Assembly (NCBI GenBank): GCA_011322365.1
Contig: DRNA01000142.1
Span: 1-42,822 of the forward strand
Direction of reading: 5' to 3'
DNA from: Aeromonadales bacterium
GTDB taxonomy: Bacteria; Pseudomonadota; Gammaproteobacteria; Enterobacterales; GCA-002770795
DNA: 42,822 nt
Of this stretch, positions 34,414 to 41,724 are shown piece after piece (the stretch's first letter is position 1; each line of letters begins with the position of its first letter). The translations under genes were made by a program, and so were the position numbers. The notes under the pieces were generated by a model that was given only the letters and a program-made list of their open reading frames with translations, did not search any database and was not told the origin of the DNA.

Positions 34414-35769
34414 TTGGAAAAACCAATAGTCAAAAAAATTACACTTGAAGCACAACTAAACATGCTGTTAGTTCTCGCTATTCTTGGCACTTTGCTCACT
34501 GTTTGCATCCTATATTACTTTGTTAATGACATGCTGCTGAGTATACTTTTTACTGTGGCTTTAGTACTCCCTGCAAATGTTATTATACTTCATTATTATA
34601 TGTCGCCCATCAATCGTATGCTTGCAGCACTATACTCGGGAATGAGCAATTTTCTGGATAATGATTTTAGTATTTCTTTGGCAAAAAAACGACAGGATGA
34701 ATTGGGCGATCTGATTGAAATATATAATCGTGTTGGTACTACTTTAAGGAATGAGCGTGTACACCTCTATCAGCGCGAATTACTGTTAGATACCGTTATG
34801 CAATCAACCCCTCTGAGCCTGGTACTCACCGATGATTCTGGAAAAATTATCTACAATAATAGTTCAGCAAGACAATTATTTAATCATGGGAGAAGTTTGA
34901 ATGGCTTTAACTTTACATCATTGCTGGATACTTTACCAAAGCCTTTTAAACAATCTTTAAAATCTGGTCTCAGTGGTCTTTTTACGGTTATCGAAAACAA
35001 TGAAAATGAAACCTATTATCTAACACAAAATAAATTCCTGTTAAATGGTAAACAACACCTACTTTATTTATTTAAACGCCTTACTAAAGAAATAAATCGA
35101 CAGGAGGTCAATACCTGGAAAAAAGTCATCCGGCTAATCAGTCACGAATTAAATAACTCGTTAGCTCCTATTTCTTCTTTGTCCCATTCCGGTAAATTAT
35201 TATCGACTCGTCTCCAGGTACTACAATTACAGGATATTTTTGAAACTATAGAAGAACGATCGAATTATCTAAAAAGATTTATTGAAGGTTACGCTGAATA
35301 CGCTCGACTACCGAAACCTGTTATAGAAAAAATCAATGCTTATTCATTTTTCTCTAGCCTGCAAAACCTGCATAGTTTCACTTTACAATGCCAGCATGAC
35401 AATGCATCTATTCATTGCGATCCAGCTCAATTGCAACAGGTTATGATCAATTTACTTAAAAATTCTCATGAATCTGGCTCTGATACTCAGGCTATTCTAG
35501 TCGAAGTGAGAAACCATGCTGATAGCACAGAAATTAAAATAAAAGATCGTGGCTGTGGCATGCCAGAGAACACGATTAGAAATGCTTTATTACCCTTTTA
35601 TTCAACTAAGGCCCGAGGCAGCGGGCTTGGCTTGCCCCTTTGTAGAGAAATCATTGAGGCCCATGGGGGGAAAATATTAATTCAAAACCGGAAAAACAAA
35701 GGGCTTGGTATTACGCTGTTTTTACCTAATATAAAATCTGATTTTACAACTGCATCTGATCCGATCTAA
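34414..35769 (+). CDS. NtrY-like sensor histidine kinase of the ABC cluster
   Basis: 451 residues, starting at TTG with AAGG 6-7 bases upstream. Two membrane helices near 14-34 and 40-62 are separated by only a few residues, so the sensor input is probably in the membrane or from the periplasmic pump. A HAMP-like linker, a PAS domain (LLDTVMQSTPLSLVLTDDSG, KIIYNNSSARQLF) and HisKA with H244 in SHELNNSLAPISSLS follow. The HATPase_c domain has MINLLKNSHESGS, DRGCGMPENTIRN and GSGLGLPLCREIIEAHGG. HELNNSLAPI is typical of kinases that partner NtrC-type regulators. The stop codon overlaps the first base of the right copy of the 56-bp repeat, so the end of this gene marks the right border of the possible cassette. 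Confidence 0.94.
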   Translation: MEKPIVKKITLEAQLNMLLVLAILGTLLTVCILYYFVNDMLLSILFTVALVLPANVIILHYYMSPINRMLAALYSGMSNFLDNDFSISLAKKRQDELGDLIEIYNRVGTTLRNERVHLYQRELLLDTVMQSTPLSLVLTDDSGKIIYNNSSARQLFNHGRSLNGFNFTSLLDTLPKPFKQSLKSGLSGLFTVIENNENETYYLTQNKFLLNGKQHLLYLFKRLTKEINRQEVNTWKKVIRLISHELNNSLAPISSLSHSGKLLSTRLQVLQLQDIFETIEERSNYLKRFIEGYAEYARLPKPVIEKINAYSFFSSLQNLHSFTLQCQHDNASIHCDPAQLQQVMINLLKNSHESGSDTQAILVEVRNHADSTEIKIKDRGCGMPENTIRNALLPFYSTKARGSGLGLPLCREIIEAHGGKILIQNRKNKGLGITLFLPNIKSDFTTASDPI

Positions 35770-35824
35770 TATTCAACTCTCTCTGGAAAATCTTAATCCA
35801 GGCCTGAAGGTGAAACTGGTTTTT
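35769..35824 (+). repeat. Right copy of the 56-bp repeat: remnant of a kinase gene 3' end
   Basis: 52 of 56 bases match 28144-28199. Translated in the corresponding frame it reads IQLSLENLNPGLKVKLVF, identical in protein to the end of the OmpR-type kinase. The four changes (GGT/GGC, CTA/CTG, AAA/AAG, GTT/GTG) are all synonymous. No start or catalytic domain precedes it, so it is a relic. After GTTTTT the two sequences diverge completely. Confidence 0.9.
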
Positions 35825-35950
35825 CGGGCAGCCTCTCATATTTATTTAATCTATATCACCGCCTTCCTAATAGTTCTATTATCTGCAAAAATCACCTTTT
35901 CAGGTAATTGATAAACACTATCGTTATCTTTACTATTATTGGCAATAACT

Positions 35951-35964
35951 TCACTATATAGTGA
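35951..35964. promoter_or_regulatory. Perfect palindrome upstream of the secreted protein gene
   Basis: TCACTATATAGTGA is a perfect 14-base palindrome 40 bases before the start at 36005. It includes TATAGT, a possible -10 element, and so may be an operator over the promoter. No good -35 is visible. Confidence 0.35.
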
Positions 35965-36004
35965 CGAGTTTAAATTTTAAATACAAACTTTTCAGGAGGT
36001 TACA

Positions 36005-37075
36005 ATGCGATCTATCTGTTTAAATTTTATACTGATTTTTATTTTGATTTTTTCTGCTGATGTATCGGCCAAAAAGAAAGGTTCGGGCGCCTATATTGAA
36101 GTTAAGTCTCCCAGGGTTCATAACTTTGCCATTCGAGTTCTTAATGATGGAAAGAAATATGTCGCGGTAAAAAATTCTTATTTACCGGTGAAGTTTGACG
36201 TACTATTAAAGGCTCGTTGTGGTAATAGATACCACCAGGACAGTGCCTATTTTTCTGTTGCAGGTACTTCCACTAATATTCCTGTGAACAAAAAAAATAA
36301 AACCTTTAGTAAAAATTTCAGAAAATACAGTTTTTCTGTTCCATATGCTGATCCAAAATATTCCATACCTCCCATTAAAGCCTGTAATACTGCTTTAACC
36401 CAGGCAGCTTTGTCAAAGGGAAAGACAAAATCGGCGTTATTACAATCTGGCTGGTCAAAAAATATTTATGAAACGTATTTTTATAGAGGCACATTTAAAT
36501 TAACCTGCAAAGAAAACAGGAAAGGGCTTTTTGATGAACCTAAATACTATAGCGCTTCAGCAAATCTTGGTGTTGCTTATGAATGTTTGAAAAGTGCCAG
36601 TGCCAATAAACCTAAACCCCATCCAAAGCCCAAAAGAGCAAAAACACCTTTTAAGGTATCCAAAGCTACCCTTGCTGTCGATAAACCTTCCTATCATGGT
36701 AAATGTCCAGTCAATTTAAAATTTACCGCCACTTTTACTTCTACTAAAAAGGGGAAAGCTAAATACCGTATTCTCGGTTCAGGGGGTAGTCTTTCTCCAG
36801 TGAAAACGGTAACTTTCAAAAAAGCTGGCAAAGTGCAGATCCCTTTCGTTATTAAAAAAGGGAAAAGCCAAAAATCCTCGGCTATTACGGGTATGAATAT
36901 TACAACGAGCAAAAAGAAATCCACTCTGAATAATCTGACATCACAACCGAGCAATGTATTCGCTGGCTGGTTTCAGATACAGATGCTTTCACCTAATAAA
37001 ATGAAATCAAACAAACAGACCTTTAAGGTATTCTGTCAGGATCATCCCAAACGTTATAAAAAAATATCGGGCTAA
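36005..37075 (+). CDS. Secreted lysine-rich protein with two domains, unknown function
   Basis: 356 residues. A clear signal peptide (CLNFILIFILIFSADVSAKK) is followed by an N-terminal domain (about 25-200), a proline- and lysine-rich linker (KPKPHPKPKRAKTP) and a C-terminal domain (about 215-350). Six cysteines remain in the mature protein (ARCGN, KACNT, LTCKE, YECLK, GKCPV, FCQDH), enough for three disulfides. The C-terminal domain, with SYHGKCPVNLKFTATFTSTK and GKAKYRILGSGGSLSP, resembles an Ig-like or carbohydrate-binding fold in its strand pattern, though I cannot name a family. The mature protein is strongly basic. A strong AGGAGG precedes the ATG. It stands alone after the relic repeat; whether it belongs to the two-component pair or the ABC cluster is unknown. 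Confidence 0.8.
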   Translation: MRSICLNFILIFILIFSADVSAKKKGSGAYIEVKSPRVHNFAIRVLNDGKKYVAVKNSYLPVKFDVLLKARCGNRYHQDSAYFSVAGTSTNIPVNKKNKTFSKNFRKYSFSVPYADPKYSIPPIKACNTALTQAALSKGKTKSALLQSGWSKNIYETYFYRGTFKLTCKENRKGLFDEPKYYSASANLGVAYECLKSASANKPKPHPKPKRAKTPFKVSKATLAVDKPSYHGKCPVNLKFTATFTSTKKGKAKYRILGSGGSLSPVKTVTFKKAGKVQIPFVIKKGKSQKSSAITGMNITTSKKKSTLNNLTSQPSNVFAGWFQIQMLSPNKMKSNKQTFKVFCQDHPKRYKKISG

Positions 37076-37106
37076 GCATAAACGAAACACTGGCAATCAT
37101 ACCGGC

Positions 37107-37146
37107 AAACGCGATATACTACTTGCATAAGTAGTATATCGCGTTT
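37107..37146. promoter_or_regulatory. 40-bp palindrome, candidate SOS-type operator of umuDC
   Basis: Arms of 18 bases, perfectly complementary, lie at 37107-37124 and 37129-37146 around GCAT. The left arm reads AAACGCGATATACTACTT. A near-perfect -10 hexamer TATACT lies in the left arm at 37115-37120, so a protein bound to the dyad would block the promoter. It does not match the E. coli LexA box (CTGT-N8-ACAG); TACTACTT/AAGTAGTA is closer to the TAGTA-type boxes known from some other gammaproteobacteria. It could alternatively act as a hairpin terminator for the upstream gene, but the following T tract is weak. Confidence 0.6.
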
Positions 37147-37234
37147 AAATATGTCAATGTCAAAAAAATCTGAATTTACTAAAACTCCCTGTTTATCATC
37201 AGGTTATATCAACTTCAGTCAGGAAACTATCCGT

Positions 37235-37681
37235 ATGTTTCCCTGTTTACCCGTTATTGATACTATGCCTTTGCCACTTCCCTTTTTCCAAAGCACAGTT
37301 TCTGCCGGTTTTCCCAGTCCGGCGGATGATTATATTGAGCGTTATCTGGATCTGAATGAATTACTTATCAATAACCCCTCAAGTACTTTTCTGGCTCGAG
37401 CCAGGGGGGATTCCATGTTGGAAATTGGTATCCATAACGGTGATATTCTTATCGTTGATCGTGCTGTGGAAGTCCGTCATAAGGATATTGTAGTCGCCGC
37501 ACTCGATGGAGAACTTGTGTGTAAAATACTCGATAAATATCAGCAATGCTTACTGCCAGCAAACCCAAACTATGATGCTATCCCCATCAGCAACCTCAGT
37601 GATTTTATGGTGGAAGGTGTGGTGATCGCTTCTATTCGCTGCCACCGTCTGGTGCATGAATTAGCTCGAAATCCTTCTTAG
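37235..37681 (+). CDS. umuD: UmuD, autoproteolytic subunit of DNA polymerase V
   Basis: 148 residues with the ATG at 37235, which has AGGAA 9 bases upstream. The frame is open back to an ATG at 37151 (176 residues), but that start has no ribosome site and abuts the palindrome. From 37235 the cleavage site Ala-Gly in VSAGFPSPADDYIE falls at residues 24-25, exactly where E. coli UmuD is cut (Cys24-Gly25). Catalytic Ser is in ARGDSMLE and Lys in ELVCKIL, the Ser-Lys dyad of the LexA/UmuD peptidase family. After RecA-stimulated self-cleavage UmuD'2 binds UmuC to form the error-prone polymerase. umuC follows 3 bases later. Confidence 0.93.
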   Translation: MFPCLPVIDTMPLPLPFFQSTVSAGFPSPADDYIERYLDLNELLINNPSSTFLARARGDSMLEIGIHNGDILIVDRAVEVRHKDIVVAALDGELVCKILDKYQQCLLPANPNYDAIPISNLSDFMVEGVVIASIRCHRLVHELARNPS

Positions 37682-37684
37682 ATC

Positions 37685-38971
37685 ATGTTTGCACTGGTCG
37701 ATTGCGATAGTTTTTTTGCCAGCTGTGAACAAATTTTCCGTCCGGATCTGCGCGGCAAACCCATTGTTGTGCTTTCGAATAATGATGGCTGCATTGTAGC
37801 CAGAAATCGCCAGGCTAAAGCATTACAGGTGCCAGATCTGGTGGCCTATTTTAAAGTGAAACAATTATTGGAAAAACAACAGATAGAGGTGTTTTCCAGT
37901 AATTATGAACTCTATGGTGATATCTCAGCTCGGGTTATGGACCGGCTACAGGATTTTGCTACTGATATGGAAATCTATTCCATAGATGAAGCCTTTTTAT
38001 TATTACCCGATCTAAATATCGATGATACTAATGCTTCACAAAATAGCAATGCCTACTGGCAATATGGCCGTACCATAAAGAAAACCATCTGGAAAGACAT
38101 TCGTGTACCTGTTTCTGTAGGTATTGGAGCCACTAAAACCCTGGCAAAACTGGCCTCTCACATTGCCAAACAATCGCTACGTTGTCAGGGGGTTTGCGCT
38201 ATCGTAAACCTTCCACGCTGGCAAAAAGTATTCAGCAGAATTCCGGTAAAAAAAATCTGGGGTATCGGCAGAAAATATGCCAGCCGACTACAGGCTGATC
38301 ACATTTATTCAGTATGGCAGTTACTCAATTGTAATCCTAAAACCATACAACGACGATACAGCGTGAACCTGGAAAGAACAGTAGAAGAACTTAACGGCAT
38401 TCCCTGCTATGGTCTGGAAAAAGAAATACCTGATAAGCAACAGATTATTTCATCTCGCTCCTTTGGCAAAAAAATCACTGAATTAGAGCCATTACAGCAA
38501 GCCATCAGCCAGTATGCCAGCCGGGCCTGTCAAAAATTACGCACGCAAAACGCCCTTGCCACTACAATTAATGTTTTCATCCAGACCAGTCGTTTTGAAG
38601 AAGACTATTATGCTCCCGCTCTGTCAATAAAATTACCCTGCCCAACCAATGACACCCGTACCATTATCCACTTCGCCAGGCAGGCAGTCTGGCAACTGTA
38701 TAAACCCCATCGACGTTATGCAAAAGCCGGAGTCGCTATCACAGAAATCATATCTCGCACACCACAACAACTGGATTTTCTTGCGCCGGTACAAAGCTCT
38801 CATTCTGAAAATTTAATGCAGGTCTTGGATACTATCAACCAACGCTCCGGAAGTGGTACTGCTTTTTTTTTAGCACAGGGTATACAACAAAAATGGAAAA
38901 TGAATCGCTTTATGAAATCACCCTCCTATACTACCCGCTGGCTGGATTTACCCTGTATTATGATTAGATAA
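37685..38971 (+). CDS. umuC: UmuC, Y-family DNA polymerase V catalytic subunit
   Basis: 428 residues, close to E. coli UmuC (422). The palm opens with FALVDCDSFFASCEQIFRPD, including the first catalytic Asp pair. LSNNDGCIVARNRQAKAL is the fingers signature. The second acidic motif is IYSIDEAFLL. The helix-hairpin-helix thumb KIWGIGRKYASRL and little-finger segment SSRSFGKKI follow. The enzyme copies past DNA lesions with low fidelity. It is translationally close to umuD and should share the palindrome-controlled promoter. The gene ends 11 bases from the convergent PepSY gene with no terminator visible. Confidence 0.95.
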   Translation: MFALVDCDSFFASCEQIFRPDLRGKPIVVLSNNDGCIVARNRQAKALQVPDLVAYFKVKQLLEKQQIEVFSSNYELYGDISARVMDRLQDFATDMEIYSIDEAFLLLPDLNIDDTNASQNSNAYWQYGRTIKKTIWKDIRVPVSVGIGATKTLAKLASHIAKQSLRCQGVCAIVNLPRWQKVFSRIPVKKIWGIGRKYASRLQADHIYSVWQLLNCNPKTIQRRYSVNLERTVEELNGIPCYGLEKEIPDKQQIISSRSFGKKITELEPLQQAISQYASRACQKLRTQNALATTINVFIQTSRFEEDYYAPALSIKLPCPTNDTRTIIHFARQAVWQLYKPHRRYAKAGVAITEIISRTPQQLDFLAPVQSSHSENLMQVLDTINQRSGSGTAFFLAQGIQQKWKMNRFMKSPSYTTRWLDLPCIMIR

Positions 38972-38982
38972 TAAAAGAGTTT

Positions 38983-39759
38983 CTATTTTTTCTTCCTCTT
39001 CAACCACATATAAATTCCACTTAAAGATAGCAGGATCAGCAAAGCGGCAACAACATCTGCAAGATACTTACCGGATTTTTGTAAAATTCTGACACTGTGG
39101 ATATCTTGAATAACCCGTTCCCAGTTGAGAATATGACTTTGGTATTGGTGTGAAATCTGTTGCATAGTTTCAGCTGTAGGTTTCACTGGTTTTGACCAGG
39201 TGATCACCTTATTTTCCATTAGCGGGTGCCAATGCGTCAAGGTTGGATCCGCTTGCAGAATATCCGTACGAGTTTTAAGAAAAATATCATTACCAATCTG
39301 GCCCAAAGCTTCAATGTCAACATGACGACCATTAAATTCACTAATGGTATCAATTAGCTCACCGGATTCTGTAAACAATAAAACTTCATCTGAAGTTACA
39401 GCAATAATGCTCTCTGCGGTCGATATAGCCCCTCTTAATACTGCACTGTCTTTTTTTAGCAGGCTGTTATCAATATATAACTGATCATCAGCACTGACCA
39501 GTGTAATATCATTAACCATAAATAGCTGAATATTAGTTGGGGGGAGGACCCCGTAAACTGAAATTATCCAGGGTACACCCACCGGTTTTTTAGCCAGTTC
39601 CAGATCGTCAGCATGATTTAATAAAATGCCTGTAACTGCCAGAATAATAATAAAAATGGTGGCGGTAATCCCCAGATAACTATGCCACTTTCTGAACAGT
39701 TTAAATCGTCCATTTTTATTTTTTCCAGAGCGTTGGCGAGTTGTATGATGAGTATTCAT
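38983..39759 (-). CDS. PepSY-associated membrane protein
   Basis: 258 residues. A basic N-terminus leads to FRKWHSYLGITATIFIIILA, the entry helix of PepSY-TM proteins with the conserved histidine, followed by VTGILLNHADDL. A periplasmic beta-rich domain of about 170 residues and a C-terminal helix (VVAALLILLSLSGIYMWLKR) complete it. PepSY-TM proteins are often found with flavinylated FMN-binding proteins, and some act as ferric-siderophore reductases or heme-linked electron carriers. Its ATG shares a base with the stop of the FMN-binding gene (TAATG), so coupling is tight. The protein is smaller than multi-helix PepSY reductases (4 or more helices), so it may be an accessory subunit. Confidence 0.85.
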   Translation of the reverse strand: MNTHHTTRQRSGKNKNGRFKLFRKWHSYLGITATIFIIILAVTGILLNHADDLELAKKPVGVPWIISVYGVLPPTNIQLFMVNDITLVSADDQLYIDNSLLKKDSAVLRGAISTAESIIAVTSDEVLLFTESGELIDTISEFNGRHVDIEALGQIGNDIFLKTRTDILQADPTLTHWHPLMENKVITWSKPVKPTAETMQQISHQYQSHILNWERVIQDIHSVRILQKSGKYLADVVAALLILLSLSGIYMWLKRKKK

Positions 39760-40334
39760 TAAAAAGCGCCCTGAATTTTAACAGAAAGTGGTAGGGTGGG
39801 TACTGAGCTTTCAGCTGGTCTTTTAGACAATACTGCCTCAGACAGCCAGAGTGCCAGACGAGATAAACGCTTCAGAGCTCGTACGGATAAAGTGGCACCT
39901 GTGATGCCATCAATAGATTGACTGAGCCTTTTATTTTTATCCAACGTGATACCTTTAAATTGTGAGGTGAAAAATGTATGCCTGACTTCTTCCCCTCGAG
40001 ATTCACGATAGATCAGCACTTTAAGCTGTTCAATATGATCCCTTTTAACAACAATACCCAGAGTAATAGGTTCCTCTTTACCTATTTCATCAAGGATCCA
40101 GACAATACGATCTTTTTTTATCCAGTATTTTAATCGGAGTTTACTATATGCGTGTCCCAGAATATTCTTCACGGCATTTTTCTTATCACCGGTTAGCCAG
40201 AAATAGTTCACTTCGGGCACTTCCTTTTGAAATACGTCTGATAAAAACTCGGCTGGCTGCTGATACACTCCACGTGCAACAGCAACCTGATTACCAAGAA
40301 AAATAATTATACTAATAACAATAAACGTTTTCAT
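39759..40334 (-). CDS. FMN-binding domain protein, likely covalently flavinylated
   Basis: 191 residues. A signal peptide or anchor (IVISIIIFLGNQVAVARG) precedes an FMN_bind domain. DGITGAT at 142-148 fits the ApbE flavin transferase target Dxx(s/t)gAT, with Thr148 as the expected FMN attachment point, as in NqrC and RnfG. The central strand region (ITLGIVVKRDHIEQLKVLIY and GEEVRHTFFTSQFKG) agrees with the family. It should carry electrons in the periplasm, with the adjacent PepSY-TM protein as a probable membrane partner. It lies 3 bases after the porin gene, so the Fur box upstream of the porin likely governs it too. ApbE is not in the window. Confidence 0.88.
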   Translation of the reverse strand: MKTFIVISIIIFLGNQVAVARGVYQQPAEFLSDVFQKEVPEVNYFWLTGDKKNAVKNILGHAYSKLRLKYWIKKDRIVWILDEIGKEEPITLGIVVKRDHIEQLKVLIYRESRGEEVRHTFFTSQFKGITLDKNKRLSQSIDGITGATLSVRALKRLSRLALWLSEAVLSKRPAESSVPTLPLSVKIQGAF

Positions 40335-40337
40335 CGA

Positions 40338-41519
40338 TTAAAACTGATATCCCATACCCAAATTAAAGCCATTTCCATCCAATGCTCCCGAGAAAGTATC
40401 ATAATCAACCTTTACTACTACATTCGGATGTAACCAATAATTCATTCCTAAAGTGGTCTGCCTTTTATTACTCACCAATGAATTGCCTGCCTCATTATTC
40501 CACTCATTGTAACGAGCAAAAACACCTATTTTATCATTCAGTTTATAGGAAGGTTCAATATAAAAGCCTTGCTGTTTATCTCGCCCTAGCAAAACTGCCG
40601 AGTTGCTGTTGATATCCCAGTTAGCAAACAACGCTCTTAACATAAAATTATTATGTTGATAAATGACATGTGCTGAAAATAAATTAGCTGAAACTCCTTC
40701 AACTCCCTGAGTGATATCATCCTGCCGCTGATAACTTGCCGCAAGTTCCAGACCTGCAATTCCTGTATATTTTACTCTTGCGGTAAATGCAAAATTTTCA
40801 GCAGGGGCTTCCGCTACTTTAGTTCGACCTTTTCTGATCAGATAGGCGTTACTCCCGGATACGGGTACATTCAAGCCACTAGTAACCGCTGTGTCAATAG
40901 ACCAACCTTTAGCGAGGCGAAAATTTATACTGGCACCACCTTCCCACCAGGTTGTTGGGATAATATTTTTTTCTATTGGGTTCCTCTCAACACCATAAAA
41001 AGTGGTCGGTTCGTGAGTTTCATTAATAATACCCACAGGTATCAAAAAGGCACCGAAACGGCTGGTGGTATTCTGGCTTAGGTCATATTCGATATAAGCT
41101 TGTTCAAGTTCTACTTCACCGGGCTTTCCATCAGCATTGAAGGCATGTTCCAGTTCTAATTCCGAGAAAAAACGCAAATTGTCATCAAATTTGTGGTTAA
41201 AAAATAATACAAAACGATGAAAATCCAGTTCATCACCGTCATTGCTATTTTTGTAGTGCAACTCACCATAACCGCCCACTCTCGTGTCGGTCTTTGCTGA
41301 ATCAGTTTCAGAAGTTTGCTCAACCACTTCGGCCGTGGCCTCAATTTTCTGTTCATTTTCATCAAGGCGTTTTTTTAGTGCATCAAGTTGTATCTGCTGG
41401 ATCTTAATCAAATGCCTGAGTTCATCCGTTTCTGTAGCCGCTTGTGCCTTCTCTGGCACCACCATCGTGCCGATCACCAATCCAATACAAAGTGATTTTA
41501 ATATACCTGTTTTTAACAT
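40338..41519 (-). CDS. Outer-membrane porin with coiled-coil N-terminus, iron-linked
   Basis: 393 residues from the ATG at 41519 (GGAG 7 bases upstream; a TTG at 41531 is less likely). A signal peptide (ending EKAQAATE) is followed by a short coiled coil (LRHLIKIQQIQLDALKKRLD), typical of trimeric porins that touch peptidoglycan. The rest is a beta barrel: VGGYGELHYKN, NLRFFSELELEHAFNADGKP, VELEQAYIEYDLSQNTTSRF, RFGAFLIPVGIINETHEPTT and a C-terminal aromatic strand (GFNLGMGYQF) recognised by the BAM complex. It resembles phosphate-selective porin O/P-type proteins, but the substrate cannot be read from the sequence. A Fur box precedes it, and FMN-binding and PepSY genes follow. Confidence 0.88.
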   Translation of the reverse strand: MLKTGILKSLCIGLVIGTMVVPEKAQAATETDELRHLIKIQQIQLDALKKRLDENEQKIEATAEVVEQTSETDSAKTDTRVGGYGELHYKNSNDGDELDFHRFVLFFNHKFDDNLRFFSELELEHAFNADGKPGEVELEQAYIEYDLSQNTTSRFGAFLIPVGIINETHEPTTFYGVERNPIEKNIIPTTWWEGGASINFRLAKGWSIDTAVTSGLNVPVSGSNAYLIRKGRTKVAEAPAENFAFTARVKYTGIAGLELAASYQRQDDITQGVEGVSANLFSAHVIYQHNNFMLRALFANWDINSNSAVLLGRDKQQGFYIEPSYKLNDKIGVFARYNEWNNEAGNSLVSNKRQTTLGMNYWLHPNVVVKVDYDTFSGALDGNGFNLGMGYQF

Positions 41520-41607
41520 TTTATTCTCCAACCTGTTAGATCGAAAGCTTTACACAAAACTCTCTATGGATTAAATAACAGAGGAGAGTATAGATAAATA
41601 TTAATCT

Positions 41608-41627
41608 AAATGCAAATCATTCTCATT
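41608..41627 (-). promoter_or_regulatory. Fur box upstream of the porin-FMN-PepSY operon
   Basis: AAATGCAAATCATTCTCATT closely resembles the Fur consensus (GATAATGATAATCATTATC and the GCAAATGATTATCATTTGC form). It lies about 90 bases upstream of the porin start, in its promoter region. Iron-replete Fur would repress the operon. The next gene upstream is on the same strand and separated by a terminator, so the site serves the porin operon. Confidence 0.75.
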
Positions 41628-41680
41628 AAGATTAAATGAATTTTTCATTCTAATTTTTACATCAGTTACTATTTTTGATC

Positions 41681-41708
41681 AAAAAGGCCCCGAAAATCGA
41701 GGCCTTTT
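41681..41708 (-). terminator. Rho-independent terminator, bidirectional form
   Basis: AAAAGGCC and GGCCTTTT form an 8-bp stem with an inner CG/CG pair and a short loop. The stem begins 17 bases after the stop of the gene at 41725. T tracts flank both sides, and it separates that gene from the Fur-regulated operon. Confidence 0.85.
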
Positions 41709-41724
41709 GCACTATTGATACTTT

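Noticed and set aside
37107-37146. umuDC palindrome as a standard E. coli-type LexA box
   Set aside because: CTGT-N8-ACAG is not present. The symmetry is real but the classic motif is not.
37107-37150. Same palindrome as the terminator of the secreted-protein gene
   Set aside because: The stem is AT-rich and the following TTTAAAT is a poor T tract. The position over a -10 element fits an operator better.
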